Source: Paragonimus westermani
Lineage: Eukaryota; Platyhelminthes; Trematoda; Plagiorchiida; Troglotrematidae
Assembly (NCBI GenBank): GCA_008508345.1
Contig: QNGE01002982.1
Location: forward strand, 1 to 64,000
Length of the DNA stretch: 64,000 bases
Direction: 5' to 3'
The notes beneath the pieces were generated by a model. It did not search any database. It was not told where the DNA came from and saw nothing but the letters and a program-made list of their open reading frames with translations. Below are positions 24,101 through 33,700 of this stretch, piece by piece (the first letter of the stretch is position 1; each line of letters opens with the position of its first letter). Position numbers and translations under genes: made by a program.

Positions 24101-25059
24101 CCGCCGATACGTACCCCACATTCTTTCACACCGTCAACCAGTAGACTATGACCTCCAACCGTCTTGATCATCATGGATGTCGGTTCTAGGTTTTGCTTTT
24201 CGGCACGAGCAATCAACGAAATAGCTGCCCCTGTATCGACTAAACACTGTTCTACCTCTCCATCAACTTCAACCCTTGTATGTACGGCCCCCTTCTCAAT
24301 CGCTCCCATTACTAGTCGACCCGCCCAACAAAAAGAACAATCACGAAACACTTTATTTTTAGACCTCTGAGACCGCCGGATTGGGCAATCCTTCTTCCAA
24401 TGTCCTTTTTTTCCACAGATGAAGCAGCCTCCTGGTTGATCGTTCTTCCGTGCTGCTGTTTTCAGGGCAGCTACATCCGCTGCGAGTTGCTCCATTGCCT
24501 TCTGCATTACCTCCAATGTCTTCTTGTCCGTATTGCTGTTTGAATCCACTGAGGCCACGGACATTACTGCCAACTCCCGTGTCACCTTCGCCAGATCGTC
24601 AAGGTCCATCGGCCGGGCGACATGGGCAATACGGACTTGGTCGCGAACCTCCATCGGGAGACCTTCAATAAACTGCTCCGTTAACAACTGCCGTCGTGAT
24701 TCTTGATCCAATCCTGGCAGAGCCCTGTCCAGCAAACCTTGCAGAGTGGTGGCAAACACGGACGGGTCCGCTCCTTGTCCAAGCCTGGCCGCCTTGAACC
24801 GCCGCATGGCCTCCTGGCGGTCGGCCGGGCTGTCAAACGCAGCCACCAGCGTCTCCTTCGCAGCGGCCCACTCCATCTTCGCAGGGCCTCTTCGCGCTGC
24901 GTCCAGCACCGCCTTCGCCCTGCCCTTCACCAGCGTCCGCAGGGCAGCCAGCTTCCCACGGTCGGTCTTGACTCCGACCACTTCGGCCACGTCCTCCAAG
25001 TCCTCCAGGAACGTCCGGACGTCTCCATCTTCGAACGGCTGTGGCCAGGGAATCTTCAT
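21124..25059 (-). CDS. Gypsy gag-pol polyprotein, single intact frame
   Basis: I chose the ATG at 25059 (MKIPWPQPFEDGD), the first after the primer site, giving 1311 residues; an in-frame ATG at 25347 would start inside the LTR. Order: gag helical region, one CCHC knuckle CFICGKKGHWKKDC (about 208-224), protease with VDTGA (about 274), RT with CVDFRRLN, LDLRSGYWQ and YGDD at about 575, RNase H with TDASDRGIG (about 724) and TDHKPLEW, integrase with HH-CC (AHTG..., CQQCQ; about 935-970), catalytic D in WSMDLMG (about 1003), D in LTDQGP (about 1065) and E in TERNNRT (about 1100), and a GPY/F module (WKGPYLVISRRGPVY). Gag and pol share one frame, so no frameshift is needed. No stop interrupts it. 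The RT box is YGDD rather than the commoner Y(V/I/L)DD. The fusion and motifs fit Ty3/gypsy; the clade is unproven. Confidence 0.93.
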   Translation of the reverse strand: MKIPWPQPFEDGDVRTFLEDLEDVAEVVGVKTDRGKLAALRTLVKGRAKAVLDAARRGPAKMEWAAAKETLVAAFDSPADRQEAMRRFKAARLGQGADPSVFATTLQGLLDRALPGLDQESRRQLLTEQFIEGLPMEVRDQVRIAHVARPMDLDDLAKVTRELAVMSVASVDSNSNTDKKTLEVMQKAMEQLAADVAALKTAARKNDQPGGCFICGKKGHWKKDCPIRRSQRSKNKVFRDCSFCWAGRLVMGAIEKGAVHTRVEVDGEVEQCLVDTGAAISLIARAEKQNLEPTSMMIKTVGGHSLLVDGVKECGVRIGGHIVKHRFIVSPETRQTILGADFLAATDAVIDLKLKKLSTKYGSLTLIGQRKDSVNQVRKVKTPSCTAPLLQSTVEKYAEVFTTDDDPYGFCNWIAHEIPTTGTFRPHGPRRIPVHLEEELRRQIQNMLSEDVIEEANSPYNSPVLLVKKSNGKYRFCVDFRRLNEVTQNTVVPIPSVADIFDKLQQAKLFTVLDLRSGYWQVPIKPTDREKTAFTVGEKQYQFKRMPFGLSGAPFTFRRLMVQLVKRLDNVAVYGDDIVIYSNTESEHAAHIDAVLNRIKNSGLRINADKSQLGRSSVVLLGHKVGQGEIKPLPEKILTIREAVAPNSKRTLRQFLGQAGYYSRFVKNFHSIALPLYELLRKDKKFEWTDDAQRAFKRVQQAMNEQQLTLKLPNTKETFIVATDASDRGIGAVLKQKEGVIEYASRVLTPTEQKYSTIEKECLAIVWALDKWRPYLLGQQFHVETDHKPLEWIMTARDPRGKLARWALRLQEYDFTINHVPGLSNCVADFLSRPQVDDELPKVTVGVNGLIMEQDPQTLVRLQRQDKVLRKVIEALARGVRIPTNTKDEELKIIASQWKRVGLNSAGVLTWQRGVGHPCVVVIPRQLRRKVVADCHEMAHTGCTRTYDLLQQRAYWPKMKEDVTTYVLACQQCQLLKSDNRGAQQPLQPIPVSEIGELWSMDLMGPFPLSARGNQYVLVMTEHFTRWIEATGVPDQKASTVGDMVMKHIVANHGVPKAILTDQGPCFESDEFRTRMQQLGIKRIRTTPYHPQTNGLTERNNRTVKEWLSAKGGDWESALPLVLLAYRASVQASTKKSPFQLMYGRTPRLPVDQDIGVWPECIDSTKELVTERERAQRNLKASQARTKEKSARQRFGKTRMFNLGERVKYRDHRNTGASGPGSRKLLPKWKGPYLVISRRGPVYTIKKDGETKRVHASELATWHEMPARRTRRSIIREETPRRSERIRRQMRRNQGTSEGGGVLYNRQFRCE
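21156..21169 (-). promoter_or_regulatory. Polypurine tract
   Basis: Immediately next to the 3' LTR the - strand reads AGAAGGGGGAGGAG, 14 purines in a row. This is the expected plus-strand primer of LTR retrotransposons. It overlaps the gag-pol frame, where it encodes the end of the C-terminal tail. Confidence 0.9.
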
Positions 25060-25069
25060 CCTCGCGTTC

Positions 25070-25081
25070 GTCACGGCACCA
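25070..25081 (-). promoter_or_regulatory. Primer-binding site, tRNA-His type
   Basis: Two nucleotides inside the 5' LTR the - strand reads TGGTGCCGTGAC. This is complementary over 12 nt to the 3' end of animal tRNA-His (GTCACGG, then discriminator A and CCA). It primes minus-strand cDNA synthesis. tRNA-His is inferred from remembered tRNA sequence. Confidence 0.75.
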
Positions 25082-25083
25082 GT

Positions 25084-25394
25084 TGTTGTGTCCGCAAAAG
25101 ACGCTTGGCCAACAAGTTGGTTTATTGCGCAAACTTCCGTATAGGTCATGTCAAAAACTAAACCACAAACGTGTACACTCATTTGCACGACGGACATGCA
25201 CTCACATACATTGGGTGACAGTACGTGGTCATTCGCCTTGGCGAAAGTTCTCACACAGCATGTACACACTGTTTCGGTAGTCTCTTCTTGTCCGTCGTGT
25301 TCGGGGCTTGTCCTTTTGTTCCTGAATGTCGCCTGTGGGTAATACACTACTTGTGATTAGTATACTACTCAACGAAACTGCCTGTTATACAACA
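25084..25394 (-). repeat. Gypsy 5' LTR
   Basis: 311 bp, partner of 20843-21155. As 5' LTR on the - strand it should hold the promoter, but I see no certain TATA box. The main reading frame is also open backwards through the primer site into this LTR, up to an ATG at 25347. Confidence 0.95.
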
Positions 25395-27595
25395 GTTGGT
25401 TATTGCTTGAAGATGGGCTAACGGAGAAGTGAGGCAAAGACAAGCCAGCCTCCACATGTTCTAACTTTTGCTGGGGAAAGTTTCAATGCTGATGAAGGAG
25501 GCTTCTGTTGTAAGTGGTAGTGAGGAAGCTACATGGAACTGTAAAATTGACGCTCGCAAGTACCTCGCTCATTGTCCACGACAAAAAGAATTGCCGTCAC
25601 GTTGTGCACGCAGATGTAATGTCCAGGAAATTGACTGTAGAACCGTTTACCTCGTATTCAGCTACTGTTTCAAAAACTAGTCGCAAGGCTCCTGCGTTCG
25701 GGTGTTTTCGGACCGGTCGCTCGAGAGGAACGTCCCTGACGCACAGGACAAGTTCCACAACCACAAGAAGATCGCGTCCGTGAGCGGGTTGTATTTTAAA
25801 TTCTCACATTAACCACTTGTTGTAAACCCACATTTTTTATTATCACCGGTTAGACAGTCTCTCGGGTGCTCCTGCTTTTTTCTGTCCAGAATTCTTTCAC
25901 GGATTATCCATGTAGTTGCCGAAGTGGACAACATAATTTGGTGTATGAGTGGCTCACTTTGGATTGGTATAAGGCCAACCGTACATAAAATTTCCATCGG
26001 TTTGGTTGTTGACCTCAAAATCACGTTTGAACCTGCAGCATGGAATGCGCAACTGTGCAACATACTCTTGCCTATTGCCTATTCAAGCTGTTCGGTTAAA
26101 CAGGCACCAGCTATCAAAAGAAACCGTCTTTTAACGAACGTTGCAAACATACGTTATCCACTTACCTTTTTCGGACAACGCCGAATACATGGAAATAATA
26201 CAACGTAATATCGCAGCCAAAAATGGTATGGCTCATGTGGTGAAGCCCGCTTCTCACTAGGAGCGTACTGGCACATTAAGGGTCAGCCATGTCCCAAGCC
26301 ATCTCTAGTTAAATTGGTAGTAACTTCGAGCCTAATAATTAACAGAAAGTGTTTCATGATACACCTGTGTTTTGTTTGTCCTGTGTGTGGCGCCCACGTT
26401 CACCACATGTGGAAATCATTCAAACAGCTTAAATTGTTTTCTTTATGGAAAAGAGGTGTGTGTGTGTATCTGTTGCCTTCGTCTTGGATAGTATGCAAGA
26501 CGCATTTCGGATCAAACCCGGAGAGCACTTGGGTATGGTTCGTCAATGCCCAGCAACAAGTGCTCACAACAAACCCATTTAACATTACAGGCCTTAGCTT
26601 GCGTCAATTGTTTCCAGTGTCACCAGTTGTGATGAAGCCGTCACAAATATTCCTCACGTACTGCCTAATATCAGCAGTTGTTTTATTATATTCCAACAGA
26701 CTTTCACAGTCGTCCACTCTGCTTACGATGAGCCCTCGTTTGGCAAGGTGGGAGTGATACAGCAGATGACTGAGGGGTGGGTGTGATCCAAATCGTAAAA
26801 GCTCACAACCAGACAGGCATTTCTTCTGGTCACGTGAAATCGTGATCTGTACTACGTGTGGCGTAAAGTTTATTATAAATAACAGGTACTAACCCAGTGG
26901 ACGCCTCGCACATCTCTGCATACACTCTTACATCCTGTGTATTTCGGACAGCGATAATAAACCTAGACCATACTCAGGGAATCATGGCACCTTGCCATAT
27001 CGTACTTCAAAATATTTCCCGATTTTTGGCTGGCCCAGCGAATGGTAAAACGGTGACATCCCCCATGTAACTTTACAGGGACTCCCGGAAATCTGGAAAA
27101 TTGTGAAACTCACGACTCTCGAAAATCGCCCACAGACCTGCGATATAATCATGTGTCGGAAACGAAACGATACCACTGGTTATTGATATTATGAATAATA
27201 GTACTGAGAGTTTTTAGTTCATATATTTTTGTGATTTCTGCACTCGCCTATTAAAATATGGCAATTATTTCACACACAAGCGACCAAAACAGCAAAAGCC
27301 ATACTGTAGCAGGCAAGACGAACGTCTTCGTGTTCATCACCCGTTACATACACAAACCCATTATATGCAACGTGGAGACGCCGAGGAAATGTTTACTTTC
27401 GAAATAAGGGTTCCAACGGAAGCTCTGCAAAAGGAGAAAACAGGAGCAGGCTTGAGCCCAAAGCTCAGTAATGCATGCACATGACCAACGCAATCGAAAA
27501 TCAGAATGATGGCAACAACACGACAGCACACTACGTTGTAAAATCGAATGTTGAAAACGGCATAGGTTGAGGTCTTTCTGTTCATCAGCCAGTTA
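25395..27595. other. Intergenic, no gene recognised
   Basis: About 2.2 kb between the gypsy and Penelope elements. The 147-codon frame at 26314-26757 (+) is compositionally ordinary, overlaps a - strand frame and has no known motif. Confidence 0.45.
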
Positions 27596-27625
27596 AAACG
27601 AACAGATATAAGAATTCAGGGTTAC

Positions 27626-27660
27626 AAACATCTGTTTTTGGTAATCATCATCAAACATAC
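27626..27660 (-). ncRNA. Hammerhead-like motif, degenerate (inverted 5' flank)
   Basis: On the - strand: TTGATGA, TGATTACC, AAAA, ACAGATGTTTGTAACC. The alignment with the other two copies is clear over about 40 bp, but both core boxes are changed (C to T in the first, G to A in the second). It faces away from the downstream RT, so it is an inverted flank or the relic of a separate copy. Confidence 0.55.
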
Positions 27661-27699
27661 AATTACAAGAGATTCACCAGGTCTATATATCGAACAAAA

Positions 27700-28655
27700 A
27701 AGGCAATAAAATGGTTGCAAAGAAATCATAAAATTATCTTAACATGACCAGATAAAGGAGCTGGGGTAGCATTACCAGACAAATTTCAGGAAGATGGATT
27801 CGGAGAGAGATAAGACAACATCGATTGAGAAGAGCCTATCCAAGCTACTTCGTCCGATGAAGCAGGCTAACCTGAATGGTGCAGTCATTTCCGAAAGAGT
27901 CAGACCGATTGGTAAAATCTTTTCAAGACTGTGCGGATTCCCCACAGTACAAAAGATGGGCTTCCACTACGCACAATTATCGACATGAACAATTCACCTC
28001 AACACAGTCTAGCCAGATGGCTAGAGCAAATACCTGAACTAGTCAGAGTAAAAATAACTCCATTTAGCTCGAAAGACACAGTTCAGTTCATGGGCTCTCT
28101 CGACTCTCTGAACACTAAAAATCACCACATGAGTTCCCTAGATTTCAAGTCTTTATTCACAAACCTACCACTCGAAGAAAAGGTAGAATACTTGTGTGAG
28201 TACACAAAAGAGAATCAAACAGAGGTTGGCATTCCGGTCGAAAACCCGAAGGAATTGTTATGGTTCCGCACACGCAACGTCCAATTTCAGTTCAACGGTG
28301 AGATATATGGGCAGAAAGACGGAGTAGCCATGGGGTCCCCATCAGGCGTTTGTTGACAGATGTACTTATGGCCAAAGTGGAACATGATCAGTTAGGACCC
28401 AAAAGTTCCCGGCTGCCGTTTTATTGACGCTGTGTAGATGACATATTCGACGTGATCAAAAACTCCACTGATACGCGAGGTCTTTCACTGGCATTTAATA
28501 ATACACACACGAATATACAATTCACTCTGGAGGAGGAGAAAGGCAACAGACTGTCCTTCTTTGATGTTTGATTGCTCCGCAGACTGTACGATTGCCTACA
28601 GAATTACGTTCACAAGAAGACGACCTGGGAGGGACAGTACACGAATTCTTAGGCT
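27700..28655 (+). pseudogene. Penelope-like RT remnant
   Basis: The N-terminal part reads KIILT, a stop, then PDKGAGVALPDKF (about 27740-27790), the conserved TRPDKG region. HSTKDGLPLRTIIDMNNSP (about 27940-28000) matches LPKIHKPG-PLRPI-S. Motif A is SLDFKSLFTNLPLEEKVEYL (28135-28195). NGEIYGQKDGVAMGSPSG (28297-28350) is motif B. After a shift, FIDAV and CVDD-like VDDIF (28432-28450) form motif C, and HTNIQFTLEEE with RLSFFDV (28505-28570) follow. The stretch up to GQYTNS ends at the SINE insertion. Confidence 0.85.
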
Positions 28656-28932
28656 TTACTGATGAGTAGTCGGGGATTTGGTTTATTTTCAAGTTGACCA
28701 TCACTCACATTTGATCGCAGCCTTTGCATTCAGATAGACTTCCCAGCAAGCCTCTTTCGAAAAGAAGCACTAGACTCAAGATTCGCTCTCATTAGAGCTC
28801 GTCGGTAATGCATATCCTTGCCACGGCCGGGATTTGAACTCCGGCCATTCCAATCATGTGGCAACCGTGTTGATGACTGCGCCATCGACCTCACATTAGG
28901 CACGACCGAATTATAAAATCTGAACGCTCAAC
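28656..28932 (-). mobile_element. tRNA-derived SINE inserted in Penelope RT
   Basis: A 277-bp element on the - strand flanked by CTTAGGCT on both sides (28648-28655 and 28933-28940), an 8-bp target duplication. The tRNA-like head (28890-28821) shows an A-box-like GGCGCAGTCATCAACACGG and a T-arm GCCGGAGTTCAAATCCCGGC with a perfect 5-bp stem and a B box (GTTCAAATCC). The 3' part ends near CCCCGACTACTCATC. Related copies lie at 59252-59658 and 59690-59935. Being tRNA-derived and short, with no coding, it fits a SINE needing a partner LINE; the partner is unknown. Confidence 0.85.
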
Positions 28933-29752
28933 CTTAGGCTCTGTTCGACTGAAACAAAAACAAATTTCCAATTGCTGTCTGACAGATACAGCGAGAAGGA
29001 TATGCACGGCATACACCACAGACAACGAATTACTACGAATTCGAGAGATACTGGACCAGAATGGATATCCAGAGAGATTTGTAGAAAGGAATATGAAGTG
29101 TAAAGATACTCAGCCAGCGATAGAAACAGTAGCAAAAAAGCCCATTCCTATCAGTCTGGCAATTGAAGGCGACGCAGTTAGTGAATTGATCAGCCGCAGG
29201 CTGACAAATGTTTCGGCTAATATTTACGATGCTGCAGAATGATCATCTCATTTAAGAGCCGACCGGTATGGGTGTCATATCTGAAATAAAGGTTATCGAA
29301 GTTTTCTTCGTCATTCTGTACTTGTTCTCTCACCTGCCGTTGTCAAGGCGGTTACGTTGATAAAACTACTCGGCAACTGTCACACAGGATCCGTGAGCAC
29401 CTTCCGAAATGGCTACGTAATGATATGACGAAACCAATTTCGAATGTTATGTGATCGCGCCTGAACGACACGGGTCATCAGATAACTTTCGACACAGCGT
29501 TCAAAATCATTTACAGAGTGTCCCGAACCCATTTTTGGTTGTCAAAGTGAGAATGTTGTCAACAGCAGGGGCGATTGATATCAAACTCTACAACCCAACT
29601 GGACGCCCAAGGAAAATTTATAAAGGCCCTACACCTTCAGTGGGTAAACCGCTGAAACCCAGTGGCCCAGTATCCCGATTACAACGTTACCACACACCAG
29701 TCATGGAAACACAACACATTCACATACACACAAACCCACCAACACCCGGGTA
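28933..29752 (+). pseudogene. Penelope-like C-terminal region with GIY-YIG remnant
   Basis: Directly after the SINE the Penelope frame resumes: LKQKQISNCCLTDTARRICT, then NELLRIREILDQNGYPERFV (29020-29085). After frameshifts the GIY-YIG endonuclease part reads TTRQLSHRIREHLPKWLRND (29360-29420), then AFKIIYR (29499-29520) and LSTAGAIDIKLYNP (29554-29595). The protein ends with a basic, proline-rich tail before a stop at about 29751. Both catalytic domains would normally act in target-primed integration; here they are frameshifted. Confidence 0.85.
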
Positions 29753-29845
29753 GACAGTAATCCACAGCTCCCCTGACTATCGCCATTGCGTATAGCCATG
29801 CTTCTGTTTGATATATAAAACTAATGAGTCTCTTGTGAATGTATA

Positions 29846-29882
29846 CACCTGGTGAGAATTACCGGAAGCAGCTGTTTGCAAC
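29846..29882 (+). ncRNA. Hammerhead-like motif, degenerate (Penelope 3' flank)
   Basis: CTGGTGA (29849-29855), GAATTACC, GGAA and then GCAGCTGTTTGCA follow in hammerhead order. Compared with the intact motif at 37889-37923, the core CTGATGA and GAAA each carry a change that should abolish cleavage. It sits about 100 bp after the Penelope stop codon, the place where these elements carry the ribozyme. CAGCTG is a perfect palindrome, as expected for hammerheads with tiny stem III that work as dimers. Confidence 0.6.
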
Positions 29883-29900
29883 CTTGACTTCGTATGAATA

Positions 29901-30418
29901 CTCTGGGTATAATGAAGGAACAGATATAAGTTGATAACACGGATTCTGGTGAACACAATTTCTGCGATGGGTACCAAGGTTAAATGCGGAACACGCAGTG
30001 GAATACTCCTCAGTATGACATGTAACAGGGAGGCGAGAAGACGAGAGGCGTGATTCGGGTAGGAACGTTTATGAAACACGTGACACCTAACATACAGATC
30101 AGAGAGTGAAAGTACACATACTGATTAGTCTATTTCGTGGGAGTCTTCTAGTGTTCGATCAGTTTGCACGACGTTGACAGTATGCTCTGTAAGGAATAAG
30201 AAGAGACGGTGAGACAACTGAAACAAAATGGCGTTTGTCGTGTTGATTTCGATTTCCCGCTAGAGCTAGCTAAACTGGAAAGCGCGCTTTTTTCTTGATT
30301 GATTTAAACACTTCTGTCTAGTCTCTCAAGACAAAAATCCTTCGAATGATTCTTCGAATACACGTCGGTCTTTGGAAAATTTTGTGTTGTAACTGCGTTC
30401 TGTTATTATTGCTTTGTC
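29901..30418 (+). promoter_or_regulatory. Upstream region of AKAP17A-like gene
   Basis: About 500 bp between the Penelope flank and the first ATG; any promoter and 5' UTR must lie here or upstream. I see no definite TATA box or splice acceptor. The start context GTCATGG has G at +4, a favourable translation start. Confidence 0.4.
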
Positions 30419-30739
30419 ATGGAGCGAGGCGCGCAGTCTTCTATTCCAGGTAAAGATGCTGAACTACGTACTTTGGCGAAATCTTTTGGTCTTTATCTTA
30501 AACCTGTTGCTAGGATTCACTTGACGGTTCAACTGCCCACTCTTCATGACTCCTCGGGGCAAGCGAAGTCATTCACCACTTGGGAAATTATTGAGAAACT
30601 TCGTCAACTCTGCCCCAGTGTACTCTCTCCTCCCACACCGATACGAATTGTCCGCACTACACTTGAATTTGTTCGTTTACTTGTCGAAGTTGATTGCAAG
30701 TCTGATGTCAAACGAGTTGTCACTAGTTTAGACAGTCAA
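30419..30739 (+). CDS. AKAP17A: AKAP17A-like exon 1
   Basis: 107 codons from ATG to a donor GTATGA at 30740. It holds the N-terminal family block: FGLYLKPVARIHLTVQLP, FTTWEIIEKL and DSQ at the end. The stop a few bases into the intron confirms that splicing is needed. Confidence 0.9.
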
Positions 30740-33700
30740 GTATGAGCACTTTTTACTGTTATGGTTCATGTGTCATTCCCCGTATGATATGCTGTTACAC
30801 CGCAGTTCATCCAAAAGAATGTTGTTAACGAACGTATTGTAAAAATTTGTCCTGTACAGATCTCGCAACCTATATTGGCAGCTCACGTGGTCCGTGTTTT
30901 ACAGCGCATTTCAACGGTCTACTGTTGCGTAGTGCACCCCATAGGAAGCACGAGGTTATGAGTGAAGGATAGTTTGAATTTAATGTTGGTAAGGTAGGTG
31001 CGAGGTTAATTACTCACAGGCAGGTGTAGAAAATACAATGTGTCTGATTTCTACAAACACGGTATTGTCTTGAATCACTTTGTTCATTATAGAGTTCACT
31101 GATCGTCTTAGCCAGCACATTACACGCCAACTGGGCTGTCTACTGTATAGTGATTCAGACAGTACCACCTGGGAGGATGCCTTAATATACATTGAAGATA
31201 TTTGTGGAGAGATTAAAGTGGATATTTCATGGGAGAATCTAATACTCGTTGATACAACCGTAGATTTCAATAGGTTGATATTGCATCAACGTAATATGCT
31301 CGTCGTAGGGTTGTATTTGTAGTCGTTTGTGCATAGGATCTAGCCAGTAGATAAATTGGTATCGGAGAAAGGGAACTACGGTAGGTTGTCCTTCAAGCAG
31401 GACGAAAATAAACATTTAATACTCCACTAGGTGAGTTATAGACCTTTCACGGGATCCCCGAAAGACTGCCATGTCACGTTTTGGAGACGTTCGTGCTGAG
31501 TGTGGTTAACCACAGTTGGTCACAAATTAGTTAAACGGTTCTTTCTTGTCCAACAAGTGTGTGAAGCTTGAATTTGTGCAGTTTTTATCGTGACATGCCA
31601 GTGTATGTGAACTAGCAAAGGAGGATGACTTTTCTACAAGTCTCAGAAACGAGAATGCAAACGAGAATTAGGTCTGCCTCGCCAGACTGGTTAGAGATCA
31701 ACAGGTTCGAGACGTGAATCATTATTTTCGGCGACAGTACACCACTGGTTGGCATTAGTACCTAACTATCGTGTGACTGAGAGAAAAAGGCTGGTTGCCT
31801 GTCTTGCGGCTTCTTAGTATTTTTATCGCCAGAATAGTTCATTAAGTCAACATGTTCTAACAACGATCGAGCCTAAATCCCGCAAGCGTTTTCCAATATG
31901 TTCTGGGACTGTCCGCCTTATGATGTTCTTTTTTAACTACCTTTTTATGGTCTTGGGATTACTTTAGACGATAGTCCGTTAACGTGTGGAATCCTAAACG
32001 CATGCACTCTGGGTTTCCACGTCATCTAACATTCTCAAGCAACCTCTCAATGGTAGTTTTTTCTCTCCTCATTCCGTAGTACATTAAGCTGAGCGGCTTT
32101 CCACAAAATCTTCACGTTCGAGCAAGCGAAGCCCCCTCCGATTGTCCCAGGCGTCATGACTGGGAAGCATTTTTTCGTGATGCCGAAGATACGGATGAGA
32201 CAAAACCAGGAGAGCGACCCGATACTCTGGTTCTCAGTGGCCTACCAGTTCGTTGGTTTTCCCAATCGGCACGAAGCTCCCAATCTTTTCCTGAACATTT
32301 GGACCCGAACGACACCAAACTTGATCGGCCCATTCTTGCTGTTGTGAAAGCAGTTTTCGAAGTAATCTTAGCTTTTAATAATTAGGTTATCCTGAGTGTT
32401 TCTAACTGTTACCAATGTTTCACAGTTTCCTTCACCATTGATTTTTGTTAAACTCACTCGGTTGATCATTATTTCCAACTGACCAGTGCTGCTTTTTGCA
32501 GTCTTTTCGCTGCAGGTCCGGAAATAAGCGTTAGTCTGGATGGCCGTCTCCCGGCGCTTTGCTTTGGTATCACCGAGTAAACGGTAACTAGTGTACAGCT
32601 CAGCAAGGTTAGCAAAAATGATGAAGCATTAGCGTGTACGAAGACAACTCGCATCTTATATAGCGAGTAAGAATGTGAGTAAGGTGGAATAGGAGTAAGC
32701 GTTTTAAAGTGCTTTTCGACATCCAGAGCTCACACAGTCCCCGCAGTTACTTACATTACAGACAAACGTATTCTCGCCATGGAAGAAGAGGGGAACTTAT
32801 ATAGATAAAAAGTAGAAAAGAGTGACCTATTAGCATTAGGTTCTCCGGTGCGTAGCATATGAACTGTGTATTATTATTGGCGACAAAACACGTGTTCTGT
32901 ATTTTGTAGGGAAAATCGTTTGGAGGCATGATACCTGTCGAATAATCAGTTGATGCCGCCATAACAGTTGTAGTATTACCTATGGCCCCCAACCTTGAAT
33001 GTTCTAAGGTCGATGTAACTCCAGACTAACCGTTTGTCTGAGGTGTCGGAAGCCTACACATTGGTTAACAATATTTTGTGCTCTGTCGTGGCATACGCTT
33101 TCGCAAAATCTAGTAACGCTATTTTCGCATCGCCCCGAAAGTTAACAAAATCAAAGGCTTCTCAGTGAACGTAGTTCTGTACGGACGTGAACGGCATCCT
33201 AACCATGGTCAGGAATAAGACCGACATCAGCCAACTGCTTGGTACATTGAATTCGACGCACCAGAATGTCAAACCTAACAGAAGACGAATAATCGAACCA
33301 ATCCCGTCTCGTGAACGTTTCCGTTTACTACAAAGATGGTTCATTTTCGCGACCAATATACAGAAGTCCAACGTAACTTGACCAGAATTCCCGAGTTTTA
33401 TCCAACGCAGGCCAGGTGTTGTACACATTGTCTTCGACAGAATAATGTCTGCACACAGTCATTCGTAGGAAGTAGTAGCGCTCTTTTCTACACTGAACCT
33501 GGTTGTCCTTTGCATTCTATCTAAAGGTGTCAAGTGGCAAACAATAAAAGTTTTCGAAAAATTGTTATACTTAACACGTGTTTGTGGGTGATGGGTTTAC
33601 CGAACAGTTGAAACTTTATCTGCATGTCTTTTTCTTTTAAAACACCCGGCTTAGTTACATGGGCTGCTGTGTGCTGTGTCACTTATTGTGCCTGTTGGCG

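Larger units (their letters stand above)
20843..25394 (-). mobile_element. Ty3/gypsy LTR retrotransposon, nearly intact
   Basis: A complete 4552-bp element on the - strand: 5' LTR 25394-25084, primer-binding site, one gag-pol frame, polypurine tract, 3' LTR 21155-20843. LTR ends are TGTTGT and ACAACA. Flanking pentamers are GTTGA (20838-20842) and GTTGG (25395-25399), a probable 5-bp target duplication with one change. The LTRs differ by about 7 substitutions and one 2-bp indel in 311 bp, so insertion is fairly recent. With an open 1311-codon frame and all key motifs, it may be autonomous. It is the only element in the window with such integrity. Confidence 0.95.
27596..29900 (+). mobile_element. 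Penelope-like element, interrupted by a SINE
   Basis: RT, linker and GIY-YIG parts of a Penelope-like element follow each other on the + strand from about 27700 to 29745, followed by a hammerhead-like flank (29845-29885). At the 5' side a second hammerhead-like flank (27626-27660) lies in the opposite orientation. Penelope elements use terminal repeats (pLTRs) that may be partly inverted and are known to carry hammerhead motifs; the arrangement fits. A tRNA-derived SINE sits inside at 28656-28932. Frameshifts and stops show inactivity. Confidence 0.85.

Noticed and set aside
24703..25161. 152-codon + strand frame over the gypsy gag
   Set aside because: Antisense shadow of the gag frame, with its composition explained by the GC-rich gag codons.
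26314..26757. 147-codon + strand frame
   Set aside because: No motif, no splice context, overlaps an open - frame; within the range expected by chance in 64 kb.
28658..28680. CTGATGAG at one end of the SINE copies, resembling a hammerhead core
   Set aside because: No GAAA box and no stem II follow in any of the copies, on either strand; likely chance.
31080..31322. Extra AKAP17A exon in intron 1
   Set aside because: Exons 1 and 2 join perfectly in phase and in homology, and this frame has no family match.
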